From: Hymenobacter sp. YC55
GTDB lineage: Bacteria > Bacteroidota > Bacteroidia > Cytophagales > Hymenobacteraceae
Reading direction: 5' to 3'
DNA: 64,000 nucleotides
NCBI RefSeq assembly: GCF_029433095.1
Contig: NZ_JARNTX010000003.1
Coordinates: 248,001 to 312,000, forward strand
The position numbers were made by a program, and so were the translations under genes. Below, one piece after another: positions 18,322 through 27,261 of this stretch; position 1 is the first letter of the stretch, and every line of letters starts with the position of its first letter. Below the pieces are notes generated by a model. That model did no database searches and was not told the DNA's origin. It worked only from the letters and a program-made list of their open reading frames with translations.

Positions 18322-18447
18322 TTAGTGCAGCATCCAGTGCCAAATCCAAATTAGGCCGAGCGCTAGATAGTAGTAGACGTACAGCAGTACGCAGATACCG
18401 CCGAGCAGCAAACTCGGCACCAACTCATCAAGGTTATAGCGGGTCAT
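18322..18447 (-). CDS. Small membrane protein, 41 aa
   Basis: Starts at ATG 18445-18447 and ends at TAA 18322-18324. The sequence MTRYNLDELVPSLLLGGICV begins with a polar N-terminus and is followed by a continuous hydrophobic stretch rich in Tyr and Trp (VYYYLALGLIWIWHW). One long or two short membrane helices. It is located between the Lys-rich protein (convergent) and the propeller gene. Unknown function. Confidence 0.5.
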   Translation of the reverse strand: MTRYNLDELVPSLLLGGICVLLYVYYYLALGLIWIWHWMLH

Positions 18448-18521
18448 CTAACTAAGCGTGTTCTCTTTTTGTGGTTTGCTACGCGGCACTACGCGACTTT
18501 GCACCCACGTCTTTGTCTTGT

Positions 18522-19565
18522 TTACCGACGGGAAGTAGCCGCGGGCTGGGCAGCGGCCGAAAAATCTTTTCTGCGCCAGACACTTACTTGTCCGGGCTGC
18601 ATCACCCAAATTCGGTGCCGCGCATCCACGTGCAGCAAATCAGGCACCGCCGCAGGCCCTGGCAGCGTTACGGGCACAAGCGCAGCTCGATTTTGCACCT
18701 GGTCGGTAGCCGCGGGTGCTTGGTTGCGCACTTCACTTGCCGGCTCGGTCGGCAACAACAGCAACCCCAGCGCCGTGGCAAAGAGGTAGCCCTGGCCCGG
18801 AAGCTGAGCCACGCTGTATACTTCATTGCCGGGCCGCCCCAAGTATTTCACCGTGGACAGCGGCGGCTCGGAAGCTGCGGTGGACGCGGCCCAGGCAAAG
18901 CAGCTAAGTCCTTCCGACATGAGCACCCACATGTTGCCCCCGCCGTCGGGCAGCAGCTTCTCAACCAAGTTATCGGGTATTTCGTGGTTGGCTACGCCCT
19001 CTTCGTTGTAGCGCGTCCATTGCTGGTGCTGCCACTGGTACAAGCCGATATTGGTGGCAATCCACACGGCGCTGTCGGCCGTTGCCAGCCCCGCGTTCAA
19101 AGTCGGAATGTTCAACTGGGCCTGCCACGCTCCCTGACGCTGCTGGTACACTCCGTAGCCAGCCATACCCACCCACACGGCCCCCGTGGCATCCTGTAGC
19201 AGCGCCGTGACTGGGGCCACTATGCCCGGTCCTGCCGGGTTGAGCGGCTGCGCCTGCCCGCTGCGGGTGCTTACCTGCAGTAAGCCTTGCTGAGTGCCCA
19301 GCCACAGGGTGGTATCCGTCAGTAAAGCGCAGCGGATGGGGGCCGCACTGTGGTAGACAGGTGCAAATTGCCGCCCCCGGCGCCGCAATACGGTTTTCTC
19401 GGTTACTAGGTAGGTAGCCTTGCCCCCGGTGAGCAGCGCCACAGCCTTTTCTTGCCCGGCTACCCGGTAGCGCACGGGCGAGCCTCCGCCAAGGGCGGAA
19501 GCCCGGCTTACTAGCAGCAAGCCCAAGGTTAGAAAGAACAACAAGACGGGAAACGCAGATTTCAT
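18522..19565 (-). CDS. Exported two-component-regulator-type propeller protein
   Basis: A 347-residue exported protein from ATG 19563-19565, with a signal peptide ending near residue 25 (LLLVSRASA). The rest is a series of beta-propeller blades of the type found in the sensor part of hybrid two-component systems (TTLWLGTQQGLLQVSTRSG, GAVWVGMAGYGVYQQRQGAW, SAVWIATNIGLYQWQHQQW, NMWVLMSEGLSCF, HRIWVMQPGQVSVW). It stops after the blades: there is no membrane helix, Y_Y_Y domain or kinase. It may therefore be a free periplasmic binding protein or a trimmed sensor. Its promoter carries the same 11-bp repeats as the phosphatase genes, so I infer a role in phosphate starvation. Confidence 0.85.
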   Translation of the reverse strand: MKSAFPVLLFFLTLGLLLVSRASALGGGSPVRYRVAGQEKAVALLTGGKATYLVTEKTVLRRRGRQFAPVYHSAAPIRCALLTDTTLWLGTQQGLLQVSTRSGQAQPLNPAGPGIVAPVTALLQDATGAVWVGMAGYGVYQQRQGAWQAQLNIPTLNAGLATADSAVWIATNIGLYQWQHQQWTRYNEEGVANHEIPDNLVEKLLPDGGGNMWVLMSEGLSCFAWAASTAASEPPLSTVKYLGRPGNEVYSVAQLPGQGYLFATALGLLLLPTEPASEVRNQAPAATDQVQNRAALVPVTLPGPAAVPDLLHVDARHRIWVMQPGQVSVWRRKDFSAAAQPAATSRR

Positions 19566-19606
19566 AGGGTAAACAAGGCAGCGCCAAGCAGAATTAAGGT
19601 CTTGGC

Positions 19607-19653
19607 CAAAGATAGCAGTGACCACCTAGCTGCTTTGTAACCATTATGTTATC
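19607..19653 (-). promoter_or_regulatory. Pho-box-like promoter of the propeller gene
   Basis: Reading the minus strand: GATAACA (19653 to 19647), GGTTACA (19642 to 19636) and a degenerate AGCTAGG (19631 to 19625), each 11 bases apart, then 10 bases, then a perfect -7 box TATCTTTG (19614 to 19607). The start codon follows 42 bases later. Confidence 0.6.
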
Positions 19654-19677
19654 AAACTGGCGCCCGGCCGCTTTTTT

Positions 19678-19734
19678 GGTAATGCAGGCTTGATGCCCCC
19701 GTAACCCCATCGTCATGTAGCAGCGGCATTTTTA
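19678..19734 (+). promoter_or_regulatory. Pho-box-like repeats before the alkaline phosphatase gene
   Basis: Four units at exact 11-base spacing: GGTAATG at 19678, CTTGATG at 19689, CGTAACC at 19700, CGTCATG at 19711. Nine bases after the last comes CATTTTTA (19727-19734), a degenerate -7 box. The start codon is at 19787. Confidence 0.55.
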
Positions 19735-19786
19735 CGGCCTACTAACGGGGTTTGTGCCCTTTCTTTTCTCCTTTTTTCCAGATGCT

Positions 19787-21877
19787 ATGAAGCTTACACG
19801 TTTACTTTGCGCGGGAGTGATGCTCTCAGCTATGGGCAGCGGGCACGTACAGGCCCAAACTTCGAATACCAACGTCATTATGTACATCGGGGACGGGTTC
19901 GGGCTGGCCCCCAAAACGGCGGCCCGCATGGCAATGGGCCAGGGACGAGATGGCAAGCGCTTCAACACCGACCCTAATTTCCAGGTGCTGGCCCTCGACA
20001 AGCTTAAATACAACGCCACGGTAACCACCCACTCGCTTAACTCCTGGATTACCGACTCGGCCCCTGGGGCGTCGGTGTACGCCTGCGGTAAGCGCGGCAA
20101 GCAAGACAACGAAGTGATTTCGCTGGATCCAGCCACCGGGCAATCCATCGAAACCATTCTCGAAGCCGCTAAAAAGCAAGGGTACGCTGTTGGGTTGGTA
20201 AGCACGGCCCGCATCACGCACGCCACGCCCGCGGCATTTGCCAGTCACATCTGGTTTCGCGACCTGGAAGACTACATTGCCGCGCAGTATATCGCCTCTA
20301 CCCAGCCCCAGTACGAGGCTATCTTCAATGCTAGCCCTACGGCCTCGTTTCGCTATTCAGCGGGGCGCGACTGGGTGCTGCCCACCACTAAAGTAGGAGT
20401 GGAGCTAGACGTAATTCTGGGCGGCGGCTCCCGCCACTTCTTGCCCCGTAACGTGGCGAGCCCCTACGAAATTATCCGGGATGCCGCCGGCAACACCATC
20501 ACCGACCCGGCCACCAGCGCACCAGCCACCCTCACGCGGGGCCGCCGCGCCGACGATGTGGACCTGGTAGGCTACGCCGTAACGCAGCGTAACTACGGCT
20601 TTGTTAACAGCCGCGACGCGCTCAACAACCTGAACCTGGCCGATTACACGGGCCCCAACGGCAAAAAGCTGCTAGGCTTGTTTCATGCCTCGCACGTCAA
20701 CTTCGAGCAGGATCGGCAAACCAGCGCGCCCTGGGAACCCTCACTAGCGGAAATGACCCAGGCTGCTATTCGGGTGTTGCAAGCCAAGAGCAATGGCAAA
20801 GGCTTTTTCCTGATAGTTGAATCCGGGCGCATCGACCACTTAGAGCACGCCAACACGGGCGGCATCACCGTAGTGGCCGGTTCCAACGGCAACCAGTACA
20901 CCGTTGAGACCGACCGGCCCGCTTATGTTGGCGGGGGCGAAGCCAACTATGTGGCTACGCCTGCCACCCCGCGCACCAGCAACGTATACGCCTCGGACTA
21001 CATGATCAAGGAAGTGCTGGCTTTCGACTACGCCATTGCCGAAGGCCGTGCCTTCCTTAATACGGCTTCCAACGGCCGGACCCTGCTCTTCAGCACGTCC
21101 GACCACGAGTGCGGGGGCTTTGCCGTTACAGGGTTGCACGACGAAGCCGATGCCCAACAGAACGGCACCAAAATCCGCACTTACTCCGGCCAAATCACCA
21201 AGTCGGTTGCGGCGGAAGCCGGCTACGCCACGCCCACCAACCTCGTGCGCGGCGACGGTGGCGCCGGCGGCTGGTTTCCGGAGTACGTAATGACTACGTT
21301 CCAAGGCAAAACGTATCCCACCCCGGCGTCGGCTACGGGCAAGCGCATTGTGGTGGCCTATGGCTCTAACCCCCTCACCAACGGCAACGGCACCCGCGCC
21401 AGCACCGGGGTGGGCAGCAACCAGGGCGGTACCCCCGGCAACCACACTCCCCAGGACATCTGGGTGGGCGCTGAAGACAACACCAACAGTTCACACGCGG
21501 GCCGCATCAGCGGCCAGGGCCTGCTCGACAACACGGCGCTGACCACCATCATGGCCAACTTCATGAACTTGAACATGTTCGAGCAAACCCTGTCGGCGCG
21601 CGGCGGCCAAAACGTGCCGGAGCCGACGGTAGGGGTTTTCCCAACCCCGTTCAACAACCACTTGACGGTTTCGTTTGAGGTGACGACGGCCGCCCCCGTA
21701 AGCGTGGAACTCTTCAACGAACTAGGCCAGAAAGTGGCCACGCTGGTCGACAACAAGCTTTACCGGGCAGGTACATTCACGGTGCCCGTTGATGCCCAGC
21801 GCCTAGGCAGCGGCCTCTACGTCGCCACCGTTACTATCGCGGGACAAGTAGTTTCCAAAAAAACCGTCAAGCTGTAG
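19787..21877 (+). CDS. Alkaline phosphatase with T9SS C-terminal sorting domain
   Basis: Exported phosphatase of 696 residues from ATG 19787 (signal peptide MKLTRLLCAGVMLSAMGSGH, ending near HVQAQ). The alkaline phosphatase superfamily core is complete: MYIGDGFG (metal Asp), WITDSAPGASVYACG (nucleophile Ser in the DSAPGAS loop), FLIVESGRIDHLEHANTGG (Glu/Asp/His) and LLFSTSDHECGGF (Asp/His). Residues about 610-696 are a type A sorting domain (VGVFPTPFNNHLTVSFEV ... LYVATVTIAGQVVSKKTVKL), which sends the protein through the type IX system to the cell surface. Thus phosphate ester cleavage outside the cell is expected. It is transcribed alone, with Pho-box-like repeats upstream and a strong hairpin downstream. 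Confidence 0.96.
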   Translation: MKLTRLLCAGVMLSAMGSGHVQAQTSNTNVIMYIGDGFGLAPKTAARMAMGQGRDGKRFNTDPNFQVLALDKLKYNATVTTHSLNSWITDSAPGASVYACGKRGKQDNEVISLDPATGQSIETILEAAKKQGYAVGLVSTARITHATPAAFASHIWFRDLEDYIAAQYIASTQPQYEAIFNASPTASFRYSAGRDWVLPTTKVGVELDVILGGGSRHFLPRNVASPYEIIRDAAGNTITDPATSAPATLTRGRRADDVDLVGYAVTQRNYGFVNSRDALNNLNLADYTGPNGKKLLGLFHASHVNFEQDRQTSAPWEPSLAEMTQAAIRVLQAKSNGKGFFLIVESGRIDHLEHANTGGITVVAGSNGNQYTVETDRPAYVGGGEANYVATPATPRTSNVYASDYMIKEVLAFDYAIAEGRAFLNTASNGRTLLFSTSDHECGGFAVTGLHDEADAQQNGTKIRTYSGQITKSVAAEAGYATPTNLVRGDGGAGGWFPEYVMTTFQGKTYPTPASATGKRIVVAYGSNPLTNGNGTRASTGVGSNQGGTPGNHTPQDIWVGAEDNTNSSHAGRISGQGLLDNTALTTIMANFMNLNMFEQTLSARGGQNVPEPTVGVFPTPFNNHLTVSFEVTTAAPVSVELFNELGQKVATLVDNKLYRAGTFTVPVDAQRLGSGLYVATVTIAGQVVSKKTVKL

Positions 21878-22209
21878 CATCAGTACGTGGCAAAACCTGC
21901 CTGAAAGCGGCCTTTAAATAACCGTATAGCGTAGTAATTGAAGCGTTGAGTCCTTGGGCAACAAGGGTGGGGTAGCTACCTCACCTTTGTTGCCCAAGGA
22001 CTTATTGCATTGAGGTGTTTCTCGAAACTGCTGGTCGAGGGCGTCGCAAACTGCCCGTAGTGCCCCAAGCCGATCTTTCCTAGGTACGAGCAGGTGAGCA
22101 TGCAAACGCCGCAATGATTTAGGCTGGCCTCAACCAGCCTGAGCGGGCTATGGAAGCAAGGCTAGTTTACTGCCAACTTGCTATTTGTTTTCTGCGGGGC
22201 CATTCGGTT
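21878..22209. other. Intergenic region, about 330 bp
   Basis: Holds the hairpin at 21949-22002; nothing else recognised. Confidence 0.4.
21949..22002. terminator. 21-bp hairpin after the alkaline phosphatase gene
   Basis: Arms 21949-21969 and 21982-22002 pair over 21 bp with one G-T wobble, with a 12-base loop that contains the palindrome GTAGCTAC. It lies 72 bp after the stop and could end transcription from both sides. Confidence 0.7.
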
Positions 22210-22488
22210 TCAGTCGGCATCCAGGTACTGGTTTAGCAGCAACAGCAGCAGTTGCCGCCCTTGGGCGAGTTCAACCTGAGGTATTGGCCCGGGCAGCAAG
22301 TGGAGCAGCGGATCAACTAAGTGCAGCAAATGCAGCCACTCGGCGGGCGGGACCTGAGTGAAGTAGCCTTCCGGAAACACGGTCTGCCGCAATTGGTGCA
22401 GAACTACGTGCTGGAGGGCGGGAGAGAGCAAGCAAAACCGTTGGGTTCGGGGCCGGGTAAGACAACAGGAAGGTTCTGCCGGAGGCAT
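22210..22488 (-). CDS. Hypothetical protein, 92 aa
   Basis: Open frame from ATG 22486-22488 (MPPAEPSCCLTRPRTQRFCL). The middle and end are leucine- and histidine-rich helices (LSPALQHVVLHQLRQTVFP; EWLHLLHLVDPLLHLL). No signal peptide, no known domain. It faces the hairpin of the alkaline phosphatase gene. A real but fast-changing small gene is possible; a chance frame cannot be excluded. Confidence 0.35.
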   Translation of the reverse strand: MPPAEPSCCLTRPRTQRFCLLSPALQHVVLHQLRQTVFPEGYFTQVPPAEWLHLLHLVDPLLHLLPGPIPQVELAQGRQLLLLLLNQYLDAD

Positions 22489-23062
22489 AGCGGGCAATAC
22501 TCTGCTTTTTTAAACAACTACCGAGCAGATGAACCGCAAAAGTACCGGGCCGCTCCAAATGAGCTTGCTCCTGACAAGTTATCTTTCTGTGATACCTGAA
22601 AGGTTACCGGGCCCGCCAACTCACCGCTCAACTAGCTTCCCGATACTTGCGCCCATAGGGTGCAGCTGTACTGCGAGTACCTGGCCCGCCCAACTCCCGT
22701 TTGAAATTTGATGCCCGGGAGGACTGATACATAACTAAACCAAGGCGCTACCCGTCCAGAACCTGGATTAACAACGTTGCCTTAACGCAGCAGTAACCTT
22801 GCTGCAATATTGGGCGGGTAGTTTTGCGGGGTAAAATCATGGTCAATAGTCGACTCATACCTCCGGCCTACTTGTGTTGTGCTAGGCGCCAGTTCTGACG
22901 CTGGGGTACGCCCCACCGTCTTGTTCTCCTTGTTGGACACCATTCCATTCGCTCATTTTCTCATCCGACTTTCCGCTGCTGGCTGGAGCTGTATGCCCGG
23001 CCCGTTAGGTAGCGCGCATCATTTCTTGCCCTTTACAGCCTACTAGCCACCTCACACCTTTT
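22489..23062. other. Leader and promoter region of the TonB receptor
   Basis: No gene. It contains the promoter at 22781-22826 and then a long untranslated leader of about 230 bases, which includes a GC-rich partial inverted repeat near 22886-22910 but no riboswitch I recognise. Confidence 0.45.
22781..22826 (+). promoter_or_regulatory. Pho-box-like promoter of the TonB receptor
   Basis: CTTAACG at 22781, AGTAACC at 22792 and TGCAATA at 22803 are exactly 11 bases apart. Nine bases after the last is TAGTTTTG (22819-22826), a perfect -7 box. A TTG at 22799-22801 sits at 17 bases, a little too close for a normal -33. A further ATTAACA lies at 22767. Confidence 0.65.
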
Positions 23063-26000
23063 ATGAAGCAATTGTATTTCACCGTTCTGCTGCTGCTGCT
23101 GACTGTAGTTGGTTTGCGTGCGCAAGTAACGACGAGCACCATGACTGGGCTCATTAAAGACGCCGCCGGCGAAGCCTCGATTGGGGCTACCGTGCAGGCC
23201 ACTCACCTACCGAGCGGCACCAACTACGGTACTGCCACCAACAGCGAGGGGCGTTTCACCATTCAGAACATGCGCATTGGCGGACCTTACCGGGTTGTAA
23301 TCAGCTACATCGGCTCGAAAACCCAAACCCAAGACAACGTTTCGCTGGAATTGGGCCAGCCCTACGTGCTCAACGCCACGCTAACGGCAGAAAACACCGA
23401 GCTGGCGGGCGTCACGGTAACCGGCACCGACCCACGCTCCACCCTCAATTCCGACCGCACTGGCTCAGTTACCAACATCAGCCGCACCGAGCTGCAGCGG
23501 CTGCCTTCCATCAACCGCAACCTCAACGACTTCACCCGCCTCACGCCCCAGGCCAATGGCACTAGTATTGGCGGGGGCAGCAACCGCTCCAACTACTTCA
23601 GCGTCGACGGGTCGGACTTCAACAACAACTTCGGCATCGGCGGCAACTTGCCGGCCGGCGGAGCGCCCATTTCGCTGGACGCCATCGAGGCTATTTCGGT
23701 GAACGTGACGCCCTACGACGTGCGGCAGTCGGGCTTTGTGGGGGCGGCCATCAACGCCGTCACCCGGGCGGGCACCAACGACTTTTCCGGTTCGGCCTAC
23801 GGCTACTACAACAACCAAAACTACCGGGGCGACAAGGTGGGCGACGAGCGGGTGGTGCTTCAGGATCAGCGCTTCTACCAGTACGGCTTTCGGCTGGGCG
23901 GGCCCATCCTCAAAGACAAGTTGTTTTTCTTCGCCAACTTCGAAGACGAAGAAGACCGCACGCCTGGTCAGCAGCGCGTAGCAGCCACTCCCGAGGCGCC
24001 TTTTGGCAGCGGCACCAACATCTCCCGCCCCACGGCAGCTGAGCTCGACCAGATCAGCTCTTACTTGCGCGACACCTACGGCTACGAAACGGGGCCTTAC
24101 CAAGGCTATAGCTTCACGGCGCCCCGCACCAAAATCCTGGGCCGCCTCGACTGGAACATCAACGCCAAGCACCGTTTCAACGTGCGCTACAGCCAAGTGG
24201 AAGGCAAGAGCCCGGCGTTTCCGAGCACCTCGCGCAGTCCGTTTGGGGGCTACACCAACGGCAGCGGCAACCGCCAGCAGAACACCGCCCTGTTTTTCCG
24301 CAACGCGGGCTACTTCAGCGAAAGCAACTTCTACTCGTTGGCCGCCGAGCTAAATTCCAGCTTCGGCAACAACATGGCCAACACGCTGCGGGCCACCTAC
24401 ACCCGCCAGAACGACCCGCGCAGCTCGACGAGCAGTTTGTTTCCGTTCGTTGACATCCTCAAGGACGGTACCCCGTTCACCTCGTTCGGCTACGAGCCCT
24501 TCACCTACGGCAACCTGCGCGACGTGAAAATTTACTCGTTCAAGGACGACTTCACCTGGACCCTGGGCCGCCACAACCTAACCTTGGGCGCGCAGGTTGA
24601 TTTGAGTGAAACCAAGAACGGCTTCCAGCGCTTCGGCACTGGCTACTACACGTTCAACTCCTGGGAAGATTTCGTGAATGGCCGTTTGCCCCAGGACTAC
24701 GGCATCACCTACTCGCTGGCGCCTGGCTTTGCGCAGGCTTTCCCGAGCTTCGAATACGGCCAGTACTCGGTGTACGCCCAAGACGAAATTGCCTTAACCG
24801 ACCGGCTGCGTATTACGCCCGGACTGCGGGTGGACTTAACGTCTTACCCCAACAAGCTGCAGGAGCACCCGCTGATTTCGCCGCTCACCTTCGCCAACGA
24901 CGAGAAAATCAACGTGGCCAACTTGCCTAAGTCGCAGGTGCTGTGGTCGCCGCGGGTGGGCTTCAACTACGACGTGCTTGGTGACCGGAGCTTGCAGCTG
25001 CGGGGCGGCACGGGCATCTTCACGGGCCGCGTGCCTTACGTGTGGATCGTGAGCCAGGCCGGCGACGCAGGTCTGCTGCAAGTCACGCAACTGTACTCGG
25101 GCAGCCAAGTACCGGGCCCGTTCAACCCTGATCCTGCTTATTATCGTCCTGATACCCCCCCTACGCCCGGCACCATTATTCCGAGCACCACTACCTCGCT
25201 GGCGAGAGACTTCCGTTTCCCGCAAACGTGGAAAAGCTCGCTGGCTGTGGACGCCAAGCTGCCCCTGGGCATCGTTGGTACCCTGGAAGGCATTGTCAAC
25301 CGGGACCTGAACGCGGCTGTATTTCGCAATGCCAACCTGATCAACCCGGTGAATGCCGCTCTCAACAGCACTGGCAGCTACCCCGACCACCGGGTTATGT
25401 ACCCCGCGGCCAACACCAATAAGTTCGTGAACCCAATTACCACGGCTGGTTTGCCGGTAGCCAATGGCACAATGGGCAGTAACATCGGGCCTTACAACGC
25501 CATTGTGCTCGACAACGCCTCTAAGGGCTACTACTTCTCGCTGACTGGCAAGCTTGACAAGAAGTTCAGCGACAACTTGTTCGGCTCGGTGGCTTACACC
25601 TACACCGATGCCAAAAACCTCTACGACGGGGGCGGCGACCAGCCGCTGTCGGCCTGGCAGGGCACAGCTACCATTAACGGGGCCAATAACCTCTCGCTGG
25701 ACTACAACGGCAACACCCTGCCTCATCGGGTAGTGGCCTCGCTTTCGTACCGCCGCGAGTACCTCGGGCACCTGGGTACCACCGTTTCCTTGTTCTACGA
25801 AGGTGCCAGCCAGGGCCGCTATTCCTACCTCTACAGCTCCGACTTCAACCGGGACGGCGCCAACGCCGACTTGATTTACATTCCGCGGGACGCGTCGGAA
25901 ATCGACTTTGTGCCGGTAACTGTAGGTTCGGGCGCGACGGCCGTTACGTATTCGGGCCAGCAGCAGTCGGATGCCTTCTTTGCCTTCATCGAGCAAGATG

Positions 26001-26398
26001 ATTACCTGCGCAAGCATAAGGGCGAGTACGCCCGGCGCAACGGAGCCACGTTTCCTTGGCGCAACCAGTTCGACGTGAAAATCCTGCAAGACGTGTTCAC
26101 CAATATCGGCGACAAGCGCAACACCTTGCAGCTAAGCCTGGACATCTTCAACGTGGGCAACCTGCTCAACAACGAGTGGGGCCGCCAGCAGCAGCGCACG
26201 GTCAACAACTCTGCTATCCTCGAGCCAGTTAATACAGCGAGCTTGAACCCCACGCTGGCGCCTAATGGCGTCCGGCCCACGTTCCGCCTGGTGCGCGACA
26301 ACATCACCAGCCAGTTGGTATCCAGCACCTACCGCGACGCGGTAAGTCTTAGCTCCACCTACTACATGCAGATCGGGCTGCGCTACATCTTCAACTAA
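23063..26398 (+). CDS. Oar-like TonB-dependent receptor
   Basis: Outer-membrane receptor of 1111 residues. A signal peptide (MKQLYFTVLLLLLTVVGLRA) is followed by a carboxypeptidase-type domain (about 25-105; TGLIKDAAGEASIGATVQAT), a plug (about 120-235; LNRTG..., with GGGSNRSNYFSVDGSDFNNN) and a large barrel ending in STYYMQIGLRYIFN. The sequence is of the Oar/OmpA-related TonB receptor type and has no SusD partner or STN domain. It stands alone with a long leader, a Pho-box-like promoter and an intrinsic terminator directly behind. It is inferred to import a phosphorus compound made available by the surface phosphatases; no ligand can be read from the sequence. Confidence 0.94.
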   Translation: MKQLYFTVLLLLLTVVGLRAQVTTSTMTGLIKDAAGEASIGATVQATHLPSGTNYGTATNSEGRFTIQNMRIGGPYRVVISYIGSKTQTQDNVSLELGQPYVLNATLTAENTELAGVTVTGTDPRSTLNSDRTGSVTNISRTELQRLPSINRNLNDFTRLTPQANGTSIGGGSNRSNYFSVDGSDFNNNFGIGGNLPAGGAPISLDAIEAISVNVTPYDVRQSGFVGAAINAVTRAGTNDFSGSAYGYYNNQNYRGDKVGDERVVLQDQRFYQYGFRLGGPILKDKLFFFANFEDEEDRTPGQQRVAATPEAPFGSGTNISRPTAAELDQISSYLRDTYGYETGPYQGYSFTAPRTKILGRLDWNINAKHRFNVRYSQVEGKSPAFPSTSRSPFGGYTNGSGNRQQNTALFFRNAGYFSESNFYSLAAELNSSFGNNMANTLRATYTRQNDPRSSTSSLFPFVDILKDGTPFTSFGYEPFTYGNLRDVKIYSFKDDFTWTLGRHNLTLGAQVDLSETKNGFQRFGTGYYTFNSWEDFVNGRLPQDYGITYSLAPGFAQAFPSFEYGQYSVYAQDEIALTDRLRITPGLRVDLTSYPNKLQEHPLISPLTFANDEKINVANLPKSQVLWSPRVGFNYDVLGDRSLQLRGGTGIFTGRVPYVWIVSQAGDAGLLQVTQLYSGSQVPGPFNPDPAYYRPDTPPTPGTIIPSTTTSLARDFRFPQTWKSSLAVDAKLPLGIVGTLEGIVNRDLNAAVFRNANLINPVNAALNSTGSYPDHRVMYPAANTNKFVNPITTAGLPVANGTMGSNIGPYNAIVLDNASKGYYFSLTGKLDKKFSDNLFGSVAYTYTDAKNLYDGGGDQPLSAWQGTATINGANNLSLDYNGNTLPHRVVASLSYRREYLGHLGTTVSLFYEGASQGRYSYLYSSDFNRDGANADLIYIPRDASEIDFVPVTVGSGATAVTYSGQQQSDAFFAFIEQDDYLRKHKGEYARRNGATFPWRNQFDVKILQDVFTNIGDKRNTLQLSLDIFNVGNLLNNEWGRQQQRTVNNSAILEPVNTASLNPTLAPNGVRPTFRLVRDNITSQLVSSTYRDAVSLSSTYYMQIGLRYIFN

Positions 26399-26413
26399 CC
26401 TTTTGCGCTTAAG

Positions 26414-26451
26414 CCAACGCCTGCAGGTCCCGCCCGCAGGCGTTGGTTTTT
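26414..26451 (+). terminator. Intrinsic terminator of the TonB receptor gene
   Basis: A perfect 11-bp stem (26414-26424 and 26436-26446), 11-base loop, followed by five T residues, 15 bp after the receptor stop codon. Confidence 0.85.
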
Positions 26452-26478
26452 ATAATCTCTCATACCCTCTTTTTCTCG

Positions 26479-27261
26479 ATGCTTAAAAAGTACTGCTTGC
26501 TCGCGCTGTTTTTTGGTTTGCCTTTCGCAGGGTTTGCTTGGGGCGTAGTGGGGCACCGCGCCATCGGCAAAGTGGCCGACAACCATCTCAACGGCAAAGC
26601 CCGCAGGGAAATCACCCGGCTGCTCGGCCACGAAACGCTAGCGTTGGTAAGCACCTACCCCGACGAAATTCGGCCGTATCCCGACTTTGCTTACACCTCG
26701 CCCTGGCACTACGTGAACACGGCCGTGGGCCTCACGCAACCTCAGTACGAAAGCCAGCTGAAGAGCATCACCGAGCCAACGGCTTACAACAGCTTGCTAA
26801 CCCAAATCAAAACCCTGCGCGACCCGGCGGCCACGCGCGAGCAAAAGGTGTTTGCCCTCAAGTTCGTAGTGCACATCATCGGCGACGTGCACCAGCCCCT
26901 GCACACGGGCACCGCCGAAACCCGGGGCGGCAACAAGATTCTGGTGAAGTTTCGGGGCAAGGACACCAACCTGCACGGGCTCTGGGACAGTGGCCTGATC
27001 GACTACACGGGCCTGACGTACCTGGAACTGGCCGCCACCGTGGATCATGCCGACCGGACGCAAATCCGGCAATGGCAGCAAGATGAACCCGCCACCTGGC
27101 TCTACGAGTCTTATCAGCTCAGTCAGCCCCTGGCCGTGGAAGCCCAGCAGCAGCCCGAACTGGATTACCGCTACTACCCCAAGTACGCTGCCGTAATGGA
27201 GCAGCGGCTGTTGCAGGCCGGCATCCGCTTGGCCGGCGTGCTCAACGACGTATTCTCTTAA
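26479..27261 (+). CDS. S1/P1 family nuclease
   Basis: Exported zinc nuclease of 260 residues. The start at ATG 26479 gives a signal peptide (LLALFFGLPFAGFA) and, after cleavage, a mature N-terminus beginning with Trp (WGVVGHRAIGKVADNHL), the residue whose backbone binds zinc in this family. Further zinc ligands are visible: Asp in TYPDEIR, the His of SPWHYVN, HIIGDVHQPLHTG (His/Asp/His) and NLHGLWDSGLI (His/Asp). These enzymes cut single-stranded DNA and RNA and remove 3'-phosphates. Its place between a receptor and a PHP protein within the phosphatase island suggests use of nucleic acids as a phosphorus source. The strong terminator just upstream means it needs its own promoter, which I could not find. 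Confidence 0.94.
   Translation: MLKKYCLLALFFGLPFAGFAWGVVGHRAIGKVADNHLNGKARREITRLLGHETLALVSTYPDEIRPYPDFAYTSPWHYVNTAVGLTQPQYESQLKSITEPTAYNSLLTQIKTLRDPAATREQKVFALKFVVHIIGDVHQPLHTGTAETRGGNKILVKFRGKDTNLHGLWDSGLIDYTGLTYLELAATVDHADRTQIRQWQQDEPATWLYESYQLSQPLAVEAQQQPELDYRYYPKYAAVMEQRLLQAGIRLAGVLNDVFS

Noticed and set aside
24836..26089. A 417-codon open frame on the minus strand inside the TonB receptor gene
   Set aside because: It mirrors the strongly biased codons of the receptor gene on the plus strand; the composition (Arg, Val, Gly-rich without domains) is that of an antisense shadow.
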